Assembly: GCA_947396885.1 (NCBI GenBank)
Contig: OX377202.1
Coordinates: 4,774,001-4,838,000 of the forward strand
DNA length: 64,000 nt
Reading direction: 5' to 3'
Origin: Heligmosomoides polygyrus polygyrus
Taxonomy: Eukaryota; Nematoda; Chromadorea; Rhabditida; Heligmosomidae
Positions 9,256 through 20,559 of this stretch are shown here, piece after piece. Position 1 is the first letter of the stretch. Every line of letters begins with the position of its first letter. Under the pieces are notes generated by a model. That model had not been told where the DNA came from. It did no database searches and was given only the letters and a program-made list of their open reading frames with translations. Both the position numbers and the translations under genes were made by a program.

Positions 9256-12200
9256 ATGCTATTCAAGTGAGTTGTTCAGCTTCCTTCTAGCCTACTTCCG
9301 CTCAACGATTCTCGGGCCTTCAGAAGTCTGCTGATCCCTGCACTTGTCCTTGGCAGCCTGAGCTATCCGGCTCCGCCAGGCAGCGGTGGATGCGACTGTG
9401 GAAGATGTGCCTGTGACTGCTCATGCGATTGCCCTCAGACTGATGCGACATCCACCACGACCACGACGACCACTACGGCAGAAGCACCTCCAGGTACATC
9501 TCCAGAAGGTAGCGCTCATCGAAGGATTGGGAGCTGGTCGATTTCCCCTAAACCCCAAAAACGGCGTGAATCGTAAAAGCTACCCAGCGTTTAATGCTTA
9601 AAATTTAAATTTAGCAAGTAAATTTTCAGAGTTTTTTGCTCATGTTGGTGGTGCTTCAGCGCTTATTTATTTAGCGAGCCAGGGCATCTTGGTTTAACAG
9701 CTTCGCTTTTCTGAATTTCTTAGAAAGAAATCTCATCGTAAGTAAGAGGATGTAAAAAATGTAATACACAATTTTCACGTCGAATTGGACACTTTTCAAA
9801 CCAAATTAGACACTTTTCACGTCAAAATAGACACCCTTCTAAGCTAATCCCTGAAATCAAGGCAAACTCTTCCAAGCCTGTACCTCTTCGTTCCAGAACC
9901 ACGCCGATTTATCCCCTCTGGTTCCTCCCTTTGTTTCTCCCAGGGTTTCCTTGGCACATCTCAGGATTGTTTGGGCTACCCTCCTCCAGGTCTCATTCAC
10001 GGGACCAGCTTGATCTGGAAGACCTGCTTCAAGCACTTCCCTTCGTAGCCCGTTCCGCCCTGAACCCCGCAATCTCCTCCATCGGATCCTGGGTTCCGTC
10101 CTCACTTTGGGCCTGGTGGGTGGAGGTATGCTAAGGTCGGCTACCAAGGGTCTATGCTGTGATGCCACGACTTCTCCCGGAATGACCTTCACATCCCGGA
10201 CTGTTTTCAGGGCAGCCCTTCGAACCAGGATGTGGTCGACTTCCGTCCTTCTTCCTCCGCTAGCATAGGTCACCTTCTGGCTCTCCCTCTTCGCGAAGAA
10301 GGTGCTACAGACAGCCAGGTCGTGGGCGATAGCCAGATCCAGAATTCGTTCTCCATCCGGGTTTATCAGGCCGATCCCTTTACCTCCATGAACCCTTTCC
10401 ACTCCTCTTCTGCCACTTCCCACATGCCCGTTCATGTCCCCTGCTATGGAGAGGTAGTCGCCTTCTGGTACGGACCTTATGGCTTCCTCGAGCGAGAGGT
10501 AGAAGTCATTCTTGTCGTGCTCGGATCATCCGGCCTGCGGAGCGTAGACAGACATGATGGTCCAGTAGCCCTCCTTCGTGTCCAGCCGCAGTGACATGAT
10601 GCCGTCGTTTATTCTTTGGACAGCCGCTACTGAATCCTTGAGGGACTCCGCGACAGCTATCCCTACCCCGTTCCTCTTGGTGTCCTCTCCGTTGTAGTAC
10701 AGCTTGACCCCTTCTCCAATCTCCCTGGCTTTCGCCCCTTTCCATCGCGTTTCCTACAGACACAGGACTTGTATCCTTCTGCGCTTCATCAGGTCAGCCT
10801 CTTCCCTAGATCTTCCGGTCAGCGTTCCCACATTCAGAGTCCCCAGTCGAACTAGCTTCTTTAGCCGAGGTCGTTCGGTCCTCGGTAGCCCTCGCATACT
10901 GACCACAGAACTCGGGCGGGGGTTCTGTGCGCCACTTCCGGGTGACGTCCTAGCCTTTACACTGATTCTATTGCGACTTGTGATCATGGTTTGGTGACGA
11001 GGTTTCTCCATCAGCCGGCCTGTCAACCTGGGCCTGACGGGCCTGACGCTGGAACAGTTGCCATTTTTGCAATTTTTGCAGGGCATGGCGTGCCGGAGCC
11101 GGGAGTCGAACCTGTGACTGTTTGTGCATGAAACTACGCTACTAACCACTAGGCTAACTCGGCTCTTACAGAACCACTAAAATGGTTTGAATATTTTTTG
11201 TTTAAGAAAAATTTGGTACAACTTTCTTTGAAATTTGTTTTAGTTCATCTGCCCGAAGCTGAGTAATAGTTTTATAAAAATTTAATTTTTAATAAAAATA
11301 ATGAACAAACTTTTCTCTTAAAGCGCAGCAAAACAGTAATCATATAGTGCATCAAAAGGCTGGATCGCGCCATCCACTCGAAAAGCAGATCGCAGTGTTT
11401 ATTTGATTGATAGTGCAAATACTGCTTACATGCAACAAGAAAGTTAGAATATCTGTGTTTTTTGTTTATGTCGCAACGTTTGTCGCGGGCGTGAAAATGC
11501 ATACAAACAGAAATTTTGCTATCAATCGAATAAAGATCGCGAAGTTTCGGACGAAGGCATGGCGCAGTCTCTTTTTTAACCACCAAAAATAGCCGCTTTC
11601 CTGATTTTCAAAACACGCTTTAAATCATCGTTTTTTTTTTGAAAAATAAATTTTTTATAAACTTTCTAACAATGTGTTCACTTATTGCGTAGATGAATTA
11701 AAACTTCAAAGAAAGTTATACTAAAATTTTCTAATCCAAAATTTTTGGAGTATCTAGTTTAATGTAGGAGAAGCTCACTTCAATTTGGAAGAGTTCGGTT
11801 TGATTTCAAAAATTTTGGGCAAGCTTAGAAGAGTGCAATTTAACGTGAGAAGTATCCAATTCGACTACGTGAAAATGATATAGACAGTCCATGAGGCCTA
11901 TTTGTCAAGTTGTTCATAAATAGAAAACTGCCACTAGCTGCTTTCTTCACCAGAAATATAATAAGTGACAATAACAATAGTTTTATTAGGTTGTAACGAA
12001 ATAAATGGCACTGAACCACTGTAAATTCAAACAGTTAATATCTCGGCTTGTAGGCAAGTTTATTAATCGAAATAAAAACCTTCTGAATCTACACATCTTT
12101 GCCAACGTGACACCAGCTTTTTTATCCCTGTAGCATAAAAATCAGAAGTTCTGGAATTGACGAAGTCTTCGAAGGCACTTTCGGCATCCGGTTGGTATTT

Positions 12201-13939
12201 GAATATTTTCCCTACCAAGAAGTCGCCAAGATGCTTGAAGAAATGGTAGTCTGTTGGGGAGAGGTCGGGAGAAAACGGAGGATGTGGTAGAGTTTCAATG
12301 CTCAGCTCATTCAATTTCTGCAACGTCATTCGTGCTACATGGGGGCGAGCATTGTCGTGCAGAAGGAGAACTCGCCTTCGGTTTACCAAGGCCGGCCGGA
12401 TATCCTTCGACTTTTTCATCATTTCTTCAATTTCAATGCAGTACTTCCCTGCCGTGATGGATTCACCGGGAGTGAGGAAGCTGTGGTGAATAATTCCCAA
12501 CGAACACCACCATACTGTCACCATTACTTTCTTTTGGTGCAACTCCGGCTTCGCAAAACCCTTGGCCTTCATGTTCTTCCAAGCTCTCATCTCCATTCCG
12601 GAACTTCTGATATCAACGATACGCCGTCCGAATTGTGGAGCATCCTTGACCGAATGCGGCGTTGATCTTCTCGTCCGCCTCCTTAGCTGTAGTGCACAGC
12701 TTGAATTCATAAAAGTAAATGCCTCGGATGACCCTTTTGTCCATCTGCAAAAAAGTCAATAAAACTCTAAAGTTTTCCCACTTTTACATAGACGATTTGG
12801 TACTCGCCGGTAGAGCAAAGTTTGTAAATGATATGCCACATGTTACGGTTTGTTCTTGATCAAACGCGTAAAGACACGCCAAAAAATGGCGCGAGCCAGT
12901 GCCGTTTAATTCGTTACAACCTAATAGTAAGATTTAAAAATTAAAACTATAAGAATTTGTGATAGTTTGGTAGCTGAAGCCAAAAACGGCGGAAACGTTC
13001 ACTTTGATCGTCTGAGAAATTCGCCTTTTAGCTGACTGAATTCAAAGCGCCTCTATTTAGTGACAGATGAGCCATGCAGCAGTTGCTGCTCCTGCGAGAT
13101 TCAGAAGGATCCCTCTACTACGATCACCGCTACCAACACTACGATTACAACCCTCCCACCTCCAACATCTCCGAGTAGGTACCTCTACACCTTTTAGTCA
13201 AATTTTTTGTTAGAAATCTTCCTGTTTAGGCTGCGGATCCTGCTGTGGATGTAGAAGAAGACGCCAAGCACCAGACCAAGTCGAAGCCGCATCGCAGATC
13301 CCGCCCGACGACGAGGTTGATCCAGTTCCGATTCCGTTCAACGATGCTGATCGTCACCAGTACCGAAGGATGGATACGAACGCTGACCAGAATTGCCCGG
13401 CTGGGTTTAAACGCTCCGGTAATGCGTGCTTCTATGTGGAGACAAAGAAGTTGAATTTCTCCACGGCTGTCGCCAGATGCAATGAGAAGGGCGCCACCAT
13501 TTTCTCTCCTACGTCGCTTGAGCAATGGGTAGGTCTTCTCTTCTCTCTTCAGAAGGCTGCTTGGTCAGATAACTGCATTGCAGTGAATGTCTCCACCTTT
13601 ATAGAGGGAAGTGACGGCTATGACCCCAACCTTCTTCTGGACGTGGATCGGTATCGAACAGCACGAGGACGCTGAGAAGCCACGCTTCAAAGGGCCAGGT
13701 GCCATGGACGCCAGTAAATTGTGAGTCTTCCGCTTCATTCTGACTATGAATAGCCGCTGAAGTAAACCCTGAGCTCTTTCAGGAACTGGTTTGTGAAGCC
13801 GTACAAACCGGCAACCAACGGCTGGGTGGCTTGGGCACACTGTGCTGCCTTCTACCACGCTGGAACCTCCGACTGGAACTACGTCTACTTCTACCCCTGC
13901 ACGTGGCACTACCACTCGATCTGTCAGAAGAACTTCTGA
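9256..13939 (+). CDS. CTLD gene D: Cys/Thr-rich C-type-lectin-like protein with a transposon-filled intron
   Basis: Exons by my reading: 9256-9266, 9324-9493, 13061-13174, 13230-13528, 13605-13720, 13783-13939, giving 288 aa with no internal stop. They correspond to exons 1, 2, 4, 5, 6 and 7 of gene A. The equivalent of exon 3 (second Cys/poly-Thr module) is missing. Exon 2 ends in phase 1 and exon 4 starts in phase 1, so direct joining keeps the frame. The protein has a signal peptide (MLFKSLLIPALVLGSLS), a Cys-rich stretch with a short Thr run, a Ser/Cys and Thr/Ile module, then a CTLD (CPAGFKRSGNACFYVE, FFWTWIGIEQ, terminal SICQKNF). Intron 2 is 3,567 bp and contains an RTE fragment, an AT-rich palindrome and a mariner. 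AATAAA lies at 13991-13996. Whether such a long intron is removed is unknown. The intact frame suggests a working or recently working gene. Confidence 0.75.
9567..9769. other. unassigned intron sequence in gene D
   Basis: Follows the point (about 9555-9566, ccaaaaacggcg) where similarity to the sister genes stops. The same 12 bases recur at 12980-12991 at the other side of the inserted DNA. Confidence 0.5.
9770..9880 (-). repeat. AT-rich interspersed repeat module
   Basis: Contains ttttcacgtcgaattggaca followed by two further copies of an 'aatagacacttttc' unit, the same family as at 35220-35400 in the opposite orientation. Confidence 0.6.
9857..11165 (-). pseudogene. RTE-type LINE, 5' part with APE-like endonuclease
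   Basis: Read on the minus strand: RLGTLNVGTLTGR (start of the APE endonuclease fold), ALVLCLQETRW-type region at about 10,750, DTKEGYWTIMSVYAP, GDMNGHVGSGRRG, then GRRTEVDHILVRR (D-H catalytic end). A stop codon and frame changes interrupt it (11149-10754, 10763-10506, 10435-9857). The RT half is absent. The upstream edge contains a tRNA-like sequence (11096-11165). It lies inside intron 2 of gene D in antisense orientation. Confidence 0.8.
11096..11165 (-). repeat. tRNA-like sequence at the 5' edge of the RTE fragment
   Basis: The minus-strand 5' end GAGCCG pairs with the 3' end CGGCTC. There is a perfect B-box GGTTCGACTCC and an A-box-like TAGCCTAGTGG. The anticodon-like arm GTTT-CATGCAC-AAAC lacks U33. 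The LINE reading frame runs into it. It could be a tRNA pseudogene or a tRNA-derived 5' region of the LINE. Confidence 0.5.
11181..11890. repeat. AT-rich palindromic (foldback) element
   Basis: The left part (gaatattttttgtttaag, actttctttgaaatttg, taatagttttataaaa) is complementary to the right part at about 11,610-11,760 (aaatttttggag..., cttcaaagaaagtta..., tttataaactttctaac). It continues into the shared module ending near 11,880 (cgtgaaaatgatata). Related copies occur at 7921 and 34460. Confidence 0.65.
11984..12926 (-). mobile_element. mariner (bandit/Hsmar1-like), copy 1, internally deleted
   Basis: The element is 11986-12924 (939 bp), flanked by TA duplications. Terminal inverted repeats begin TTAGGTTGTAACGAA. 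Sister copies are about 1.25-1.28 kb, so about 340 bp are missing. It lies antisense in intron 2 of gene D. Confidence 0.9.
12063..12715 (-). pseudogene. mariner transposase, internally deleted
   Basis: The 215-aa frame keeps KVMVTVWWCSLGIIHHSF, LLHDNARPHVARMTLQKLN (second catalytic D) and FSPDLSPTDYHFFKHLGDF (third D, DD34D type). The N-terminal HTH region is fused abruptly to the middle of the protein, so the first catalytic Asp segment (VTCDEKW) is missing. It is non-autonomous. Confidence 0.85.
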
Positions 13940-14415
13940 TCTATTGTGTTTGATGTTTACATTTTATTGTACATAGTTGAATAACTTATCAATAAAATTC
14001 TGAGAAAAATCTGATGGTATCTGATGTCTGATGGACTAGCCTAGAGGTTCCTTCAATGTTTAATTAAAATCATCTAGGAATTCACTCTGATCAAGGTGCA
14101 CAACATTTTTCAAAGGTTGAATATCAAAGAGTGCCGTGAAAAACTGTGGTTTGTTGTTGATACAGCTGACAGCTGCATTCTTTCCATTATGTGTCGTTTA
14201 CTTTAATGTTCTCCTGCACTCTCCACGCTAAACGCTTGTCTATGCCTCGAATAAAAAGCAAATAAACCTTAATGGGTGAGCTTACTAGAAGAAGAGGGTT
14301 CAGAAACCCTTGAAATATCCCTCCATAGTTAGTTTTAGTTACAACGAGTGAGGCCTGAAGCTGATAATCGTCTTGAATGCAGTGCGAACTAGAGGGCTTT
14401 GTTTTGTCAAGGTTT
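13940..14415. other. 3' flank of gene D, otherwise unassigned
   Basis: Contains the AATAAA at 13991-13996 and a 3' flank like that of gene A (gactagcctagaggttc). No other gene is seen. Confidence 0.5.
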
Positions 14416-15760
14416 TTATGAATCCCTAGCGTGCAAAATTAGTTTCAGATGTAGTGTGAGAGGTATATGATCAATGGGGGATGGAGCATTCTTCTTCTCC
14501 TGAGCGTTTAGTCCCGCGCAGTCGCTTGTGATCTGTCGCCACCTCATCCTATCAAGGGCTTCATCTGTCGTGGCGCCGATTGCGGCGAGATCTCTCTTGA
14601 TGACGTCCTTCCACCTTTTCCTTGGGCCTCCTCTCCAACGCCTTCCGGGTACCTCGAAATCTAGGGCCAACCTTGTGGGGTGATCCTCTGGTCTTCTGAG
14701 GACGTGTCCATACCACTTCAGGCGCTGCTCTCTCATCTTCAGCTGGATCGGGGCTGTCTTCACCACTGCTCTAACATCCTCGTTTCGCACCCTGTCCCGA
14801 CGGGTCCATCCACATGCCCACCTCAGCATCCTCATCTCCGCCGCGTGCAGCTGTCGCTCCTGCGCCTTACCCAGAGCCCAGCACCCACTGCCGTAGAGGA
14901 GGGCAGGCCTCACTACTGTTCTATACAGCTTGCACTTGAGTGTCCTGGAGCACCTACGGTCGAAGAGGATTTCTGTGGACTTACTCCATTTGAGCCATGC
15001 TGCACTTATTCGTCCCTTAACCGCCTGGTCCACGCTTCCTTCCTAGATCGATTCCGAGATAGCCGAGTTCTTCCACCCTCTCCATCGCTTCCCCTTGGCA
15101 GTCTAGGATCGATCCAGCGCACTGCTCAGAGCTTGATGAACTTCGTCTTCTTCACGTTCAGCCGTAGGCCGTTGTCTGCGAGGGCTCTCTGCCACAGCTG
15201 CACCTTCTCCTCCAGCTCCTCCTGGTTATCGGCTAGGGCGATGTCGTCCGCGTAGAGGATCGTTCTGAGAGGGCCTTCCTCAAGGTGGTTCACTATAGAG
15301 TCAAGTGTCAGCAGGAAGAGGAACGGGCTCAGAGCCGACCCTTGGTGTACCCCCACTGTGATGTCCACTTTCCTTGTCACCCCGTGTGGAGTTCGTATCG
15401 CCGCTTTCGAGCCCTCGTACATGTCCCTTATGACCGTGATCAGACGTTCCGGGACCACCCTCCATCGAAGGGAGTTCCAGAGCACGGCTCGGGGTAGCCT
15501 GTCGTAGGCTTTCTCCAAGTCCACGAATGGCAGCTAGCAAGGCCTTCGTTTCCTCCGATACTTCTCCATCACCTGGCGAGCGATAAAGATCGCGACAGTG
15601 GTGGATCTCTCAGGCATGAAGCCCCACTGCTCCTGGGAGATGGCGACCATCCCCTCAGCCTCTAGTCGACCAGCCGTTCGTAGGCCTTCATCGTATGTGA
15701 GATCAGTTTGATCCCGCGGTTGGAGCACTCGAACGCGTCGTCCTTCTGCTTGAAGATGGG
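14416..15760 (-). pseudogene. RTE-type LINE, 3' part with reverse transcriptase, disrupted
   Basis: Minus-strand frames: MPERSTTVAIFIARQVMEKYRRKRR, then MDLEKAYDRLPRAVLW, HQGSALSPFLFLLTLD and the ILYADDIAL box, then SKSTEILFDRRCSRTLK and the RTE C-terminus (LKWYGHVLRRP, RKRWKDVIKRDL). It is the same family as 6649-7904 but better preserved. Frameshifts at about 15,126 and 15,530 break it. The GAA-rich 3' tail is near 14,490. Confidence 0.85.
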
Positions 15761-15999
15761 GACTATGAGAATGGAGAGAGGAATAGAGAGGAGGATGTAG
15801 AATGAATCAATACCAATCAATAATCCATAAATTTGTGGGAAGGCGGAAAATTGCGCAAATATCCTCAAAGCGCTTTTTTTTTTTCTTTGATATCCTCTAT
15901 GATGAAGATGTGGCCTGTATATCAAATGTGCTTACGAATTTTAATTTTATTTATTTATTATCGGAGATAAAAACACGCAAACACAAACAAAAACACATT
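15761..15999. other. unassigned
   Basis: AT-rich spacer between the LINE and the next transposon remnant. Confidence 0.4.
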
Positions 16000-17177
16000 G
16001 TGCCTCGAAAAATTGTACACACTGTTTGAAAGATCACAGTGAAGGTACTCAAAAAGTTAAGGGCTCATATGGCTGCTTAAGAAAACAGAAATTTTCTTAC
16101 ATATTTTTGCGGTATCGAATGCGCCATGCACTCTTGTGAAACCTTGCATTTAACACTCGATTGATTGTTGTGTTTTGCTTGAAAACTTGTGACAATTTCT
16201 CCACAAAGTGGCCGTATCGATTGAATTGTGCTTCTTTTATGGTTTAAAACCTAACAGCACATCATGGCCTGTGAAAAATACAGGTATCCTAAAAAATGCA
16301 AGTAGTATTGTATCTGAAAAGATCTAGAATTATACTATTTAAGCTTTTAGAGCTGTTTGAGACTCATATAAAATCGTAGGGTAACGAGATTTTTGTGGCG
16401 TGTAAATAGACATGAGTGCGCCATGCTCCGCCTGAAACCTCGCACTGCAGACTCGATTGATTGTGCGTGGGATCGCGGAAGGGCTAGACGTCAGTAAAGC
16501 TGCTGTTGCGGATGCTCTGAAACGCCTTGGGATAAAAATTGGATTCTGTGTGATAACAGGAAACGTTCCGAGCAGTGGTTGGACGCCGACTAACCCTCTA
16601 GGCATTTTCCAAAGGCGAACCTCCATCAAAAAATGTAATGGTCACTGTGTGGGTGGTCGGCGGCTGGTGTGATCCATTACAACTTTTTGGCACCAGGCCA
16701 AACGATCACAGCCGAGTCCTTCTGTAAGGAAGTCGACGACATGCACCGAAAATTGCGTCAACTTCAGCCAGCATTGATCACCAGAAGAGGCCCGATTCTT
16801 TTGCACGAGAACGTCCGCCCACACGTTTCACAAATCACTATTCAAAAATTGAACGAACTAAGAATTGAAGTTCCGAATCACCCGCCATATTCTCCAGATC
16901 TCTCGCCAACCGACTACCACCTTTCCAAACACTTTCAGAACTTTCTCACAAGTAGAACCCTCACCAATCAGGACCAAGCCAAAACAGCTTTCGTGGATTT
17001 TGTCGAATCTCGACCACCAATTTTTTTAGCTGATGGAATAACTCGACTAGTGGCCCATTGGCAAAAGTGTGCTCATTCGAACAGTGCTTCTTTCGACTAA
17101 ATCCGACAAGATTTGAGAAAGTTATGGTAGTTCAAAGTGAAGCACTCAAAACGCTGAGAACTTTCCGGGCAACCTAA
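16000..17177 (+). mobile_element. degenerate Tc1/mariner element
   Basis: The left part (16000-16460) matches the arms of the palindromic element at 35686-38634 (cactcgattgattg, gaagtgg/caaagtggccg, gcgccatgc, gcctgaaac). The right part encodes a mariner transposase C-terminus and ends with tttccgggcaacctaa before a TA (near 17,175). It may be the coding relative of the palindromic element, or a fusion of two elements. Confidence 0.65.
16457..17100 (+). pseudogene. mariner transposase remnant
   Basis: An HTH-like segment (IAEGLDVSKAAVADALKRLG) is followed by an interrupted region, then ITAESFCKEVDDMHRKL, ILLHENVRPHVSQITIQ and YSPDLSPTDYHLSKHFQNF to the C-terminal HWQKC. The second catalytic Asp of the usual HDNARPH box reads E (HENVRPH), and the first Asp region is deleted. 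Frames 16457-16672 and 16669-17100 do not join cleanly. Confidence 0.8.
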
Positions 17178-17245
17178 TATCTATAAATCTAATTTCTAAC
17201 ACGGCCTTTAAGAAGTAAGCTGAAACTTAGGGTCTTGATTGCTAT

Positions 17246-18154
17246 TAGGGAGGGGGGGGGGGGGCAAAAGTAATGAGACAAAATGAAAAAAATCTTTATC
17301 TCTTTATAACTCAATTACAAGTCAACGATGCTGAGGAATATGTATGCCATTAAGGTCAATGACTTGCTGCCATCGCTCAGCCAACTTCCTGATCCCATCC
17401 TTCCAGAACTGCTTGGGCCTGGTGTTGATCAACTGCTCGATATGGTTGTCAAGGACTGCTTGGGTTCTTGTGTCCCTTCCGACTAGGAAGTCCTGTAGGC
17501 TCAAGTAGTAGTGGTAGTCGCATGGAGAGATGCCCAGCGAATACGGTGGGTGAGGCATGTGAACGTAGCCCAGCTGGCCAAGCTTATCCGTGGTTACTTG
17601 TTCCCGATGGGGTGCGGCGTTGTCGAAGAGGAGGACCTTCTTGAAGCGCTGCGGATGAATAAGAGCGAGTCGCCGGCCCATCTCTTCTATTTCGTTCACA
17701 ATGGCCTTGGAGTTCATCGTAGTGCTCTTGGGAAACAGCTTCCGGTAGACCGGTCCATGGGCGCAGACCCAAAATCTCCAAAGATGCTTCTCACCGTGAA
17801 CATCTCGCCAAACGAAGGTCGGTAACAGGTCACCAGGCCTCACCCAGACTCGCTGCTTGGCAGGGTTAAGGTAGAAGACGTACTTCTCATCTTGCGTGAA
17901 TATGGAGCCCAGGCTGCTCGGGGTGGGAATTGGGCGAGATTTGCGCGACACAGGTCGACTCGTCAGACTGGGTTTTCGGCATGAGACAGGCTGGGGTTTT
18001 GGCATGCTTCTGGAAAGGGCGGAAGTAGTAACTTCTCAGGTGGCCTTCAGTAAGTAGCAAACAAACATACAAATACGACAAGCACGAAACCAGACTCCAG
18101 CCACGAGATATATAGACACGGCACGGGGTGTCTCATTACTTTTGCCCCCCCCCC
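17246..18154 (-). mobile_element. mariner-like element with poly-G termini
   Basis: Inverted ends GGGGCAAAAGTAATGAGACA preceded by long G runs (17252-17264), mirrored at 18128-18154. Length is about 0.9 kb. It is inserted in the CR1-like LINE tail. Confidence 0.85.
17322..18005 (-). pseudogene. mariner-like transposase, N-terminus missing
   Basis: 227-aa frame with TQDEKYVFY (first D), LLFDNAAPHREQ (second D) and YSLGISPCDYHYYLSLQDF (third D), that is a DD34D catalytic triad. The HTH DNA-binding part is absent and replaced by a Pro/Arg-rich stretch. The catalytic core looks intact, but the protein should not bind its ends. Confidence 0.8.
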
Positions 18155-18372
18155 GAATAAATCCCGCCTTAAGTCAGATTTTCTGAGTTCTAGAGCTCTC
18201 AAAGAATTCAACTTGTTGTTTGATAAACACGAACACCCAGGGAACCTCTCTGTTCCAACCTGTGGAAGGTGTCTTTCAAGCTGAAAATTCTAGTGTTCAA
18301 CTACATCGCACGCCGTTTGATTAAGATGGACGGTATTGCTCGAATAATGGCTTCATTTACAAATCTATTTAT

Positions 18373-18860
18373 TTATTACATACATGGAAATTCATGCAAG
18401 AAAGCCGACAATTAACAGGAGAACTCGGTGAAGAATAGCAATGGTGAAGAACAGAAAACGATAAGCTTCTAAGACACGCCTTGAAGATACCGGCAAGTCT
18501 TTTGTACTCATACAGTGAGTTGGGTATTATGTGCTTTCTTGACAGCTTCAAAAATTCCGTGCCAACTCTAGGAGTGAAGAATGCTGAATTTATATTGCTT
18601 CTTGGCTTGGAAAACTGGATTTTCCACAGCCCACCGCTGTAATTCTGAACTAAGAGTCTCCAATTTGACCGGAAAAGTGTCCAATTTGACGTGGAAATTG
18701 AATGGAATTGAGGAGATAAGGGACTGTGAACTTCGGCAACATCGAACCGCTTGATCCTGACCCAAGTGGTTTGGCGCTTGTTTGCTAGTAGGTATCGCTA
18801 ATCGGACAGCAGTGAAGGCGCTAGGTCACCTTCTCACCTTACCTACGTCTGCGAAGACAC
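18373..18860. other. upstream region of gene B shared with gene C
   Basis: Aligns with 30345-30830 upstream of gene C (cttctaagac, tcttttgtactca, ggattttcca, ccgcttgatcctgaccc, cgctaatcggacagcagt). It includes a short AT-rich family module near 18,655-18,695. Confidence 0.7.
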
Positions 18861-18990
18861 CCAGAGGATGCTACTCGACTAAGAAGATGCCGTCTGGGTC
18901 ATCCTCCGGTCATGTGTCCACCTACTGAACCGCGGCCACAGTGCTATATAAGGACGTCGAGCTCCGCTATGAGCAACAGCAACAACTGCG
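18861..18990 (+). promoter_or_regulatory. core promoter of CTLD gene B
   Basis: Block catgtgtccacctactgaac at 18911-18930, then TATA box tatataagg at 18945-18953, 46 bp before the ATG. Identical layout in gene C. Confidence 0.8.
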
Positions 18991-20380
18991 ATGCTATTCA
19001 AGTGAGTTCCTCAGTCTCCTCTAGCCCCCTTCGGCTGAACGTTCCTGTGGTGTCTTTCAGAAGTCTGCTGATCTCTGCTCTCCTTGTCGGTGCTCTGGGC
19101 TATCCAGCTCCGCCAAGCAGCGACGGATGCGGCTGTGGAGGATGTGCCTGCTCCTGCGCATGTGGCTGCCCGCAAGCTGATCCTACAACCACTACGACCA
19201 CTACTACCACCACGACGACAACGACGACAACCACAGAACCACCTCCAGGTACGTCTTCAGAAGGCAGCCCTCATTCAAGACATGCAACGTAGTCGACTTC
19301 GTTACAGAGAAGTGCTGTGGATGCTGCTGCTGTTGCTGTGAGGAGCCAACAACCACAACGACCACGACTACTACGACAACGACTACCACTCCGGAGCCAG
19401 GTATGGCGTGTACCAGGTTGGAGAGCTTCGCCTTCTTGCTGTCTGAGCTGCATGCGCCCCTTTTCAGTGATGGATGAACCGTGCTGTTGTTGCTGCTGTT
19501 GCGAGGTTCAGGAAGATCCAACTACTACTACAGCTACTACTACTACCACCAGCACTACCACGACTACAACCCTTCCGCCTCCACCACCTCCAAGTAAGAA
19601 GCTCCGGTCTCTTTCGACTTTAATATTATACTTGAAATCGCCCTATTTAGGCTGTGGATGCTGTTGCGGAAGCGGAGGAAGACGTCAAGCATCAGCTCAA
19701 GCGCTAGCCGCTCCGCAGTACAAACTTGCAGCAGAGCCGGTTCCGATTCAGTTCAACGACGCCGATCGCTACCAGTTCCAAAGGACGGAATCGAGCGATG
19801 CTCCTCTAGCAATCCAGACGTGCCCGGTTGGCTTCACACGCTCCGGCGATGCCTGCTACTATGTGGAGATGGAGAAGCTCGACTTCCCGAGCGCCGTCAT
19901 CAGATGCAGTCAGAAGGGTGGCACCATTTTCTCCCCTACCTCTCTTGAACAATGGGTGGGTCTTCTATTCAGAAGTCTATGGTTACATGTAGTGGTTGAA
20001 TGTAGTGATCAACTTTTGTCCTTTTAGAAGGAAGTGACGTCTATGACCCCGGCCTACTTCTGGACGTGGACCGGTATCGTTCAGCAGACGGACGCCGAGG
20101 AACCGCACTTCAAGGGGCCAGGCGCCATGGACGCAGGCAAAGTGTGAGTCTTCAGCTTCATTCTGACGACTGAGACGAATCAACAGTTGAAGTAAGCCCT
20201 GAGCTCTTCAGAAACTGGCTGGTGAAGCCGTTCACAGTGGCTGCCAACGGCTGGACAATCGCGTCGAAGTGTGCTGCCTTCTACAACACGGGAATCGGCT
20301 CGTCGAACTACGTCTTCTTCTACCCGTGCACATCCCTCTACCACTCCATCTGTCAGAAGAACTTCGACAACGACATTTAA
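18991..20380 (+). CDS. CTLD gene B: secreted Cys/Thr-rich C-type-lectin-like protein, 7 exons
   Basis: Exons by my reading: 18991-19001, 19061-19248, 19308-19400, 19468-19593, 19651-19955, 20028-20143, 20212-20380. All are GT-AG and the total is 335 aa. Same plan as gene A: signal peptide (MLFKSLLISALLVGALG), Cys cluster with Thr run (exon 2), CCGCCCCCC module (exon 3), CCCCCCCE module with a shorter Thr run (exon 4), Cys-Gly cluster and linker, then a CTLD from about residue 197 (CPVGFTRSGDACYYVE, FFWTWTG-type core, terminal SICQKNFDN). Introns are almost the same length as in C. The whole gene is offset from gene C by 11,957-11,958 bp throughout, so B and C are recent duplicates or are homogenised by gene conversion. 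AATAAA is at 20454-20459. Confidence 0.87.
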
Positions 20381-20453
20381 TCTGTTGGCCTATTTGGGGT
20401 ATATATTTGTATATTTAGTTGTTTTATTAGACCGCTGTACATAATAGCTTATC

Positions 20454-20459
20454 AATAAA
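20454..20459 (+). terminator. polyadenylation signal of gene B
   Basis: AATAAA in the shared context agcttatcaataaaa, 74 bp past the stop. Confidence 0.8.
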
Positions 20460-20559
20460 ATTTTGAAAAAAGTCTGTACTGTACGATAGTAGGAGGAGCC
20501 TAGTAGTTCTTCAGTTTTTCAATTCATGTTTCATAAAAGTGGTGGTTTTTGGTAGCGTT

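Larger units (their letters stand above)
17200..18372 (+). pseudogene. CR1/jockey-like LINE 3' end, split by a mariner
   Basis: 17200-17245 plus 18160-18372 match 29755-30005 closely (gtaagctgaaacttaggg on one side; agttctagagctctca, ttgtttgataaacacgaac and a TTTA-rich tail on the other). The mariner at 17246-18154 interrupts it, while the copy at 29.8 kb lacks that insertion. Confidence 0.75.

Noticed and set aside
6649..11165. One intact RTE element split into RT half (6649-7904) and endonuclease half (9857-11165)
   Set aside because: The RT half has its own target-site duplication, gene D exons 1-2 lie in between, and the region joining the two domains is missing. They are better read as separate truncated copies.
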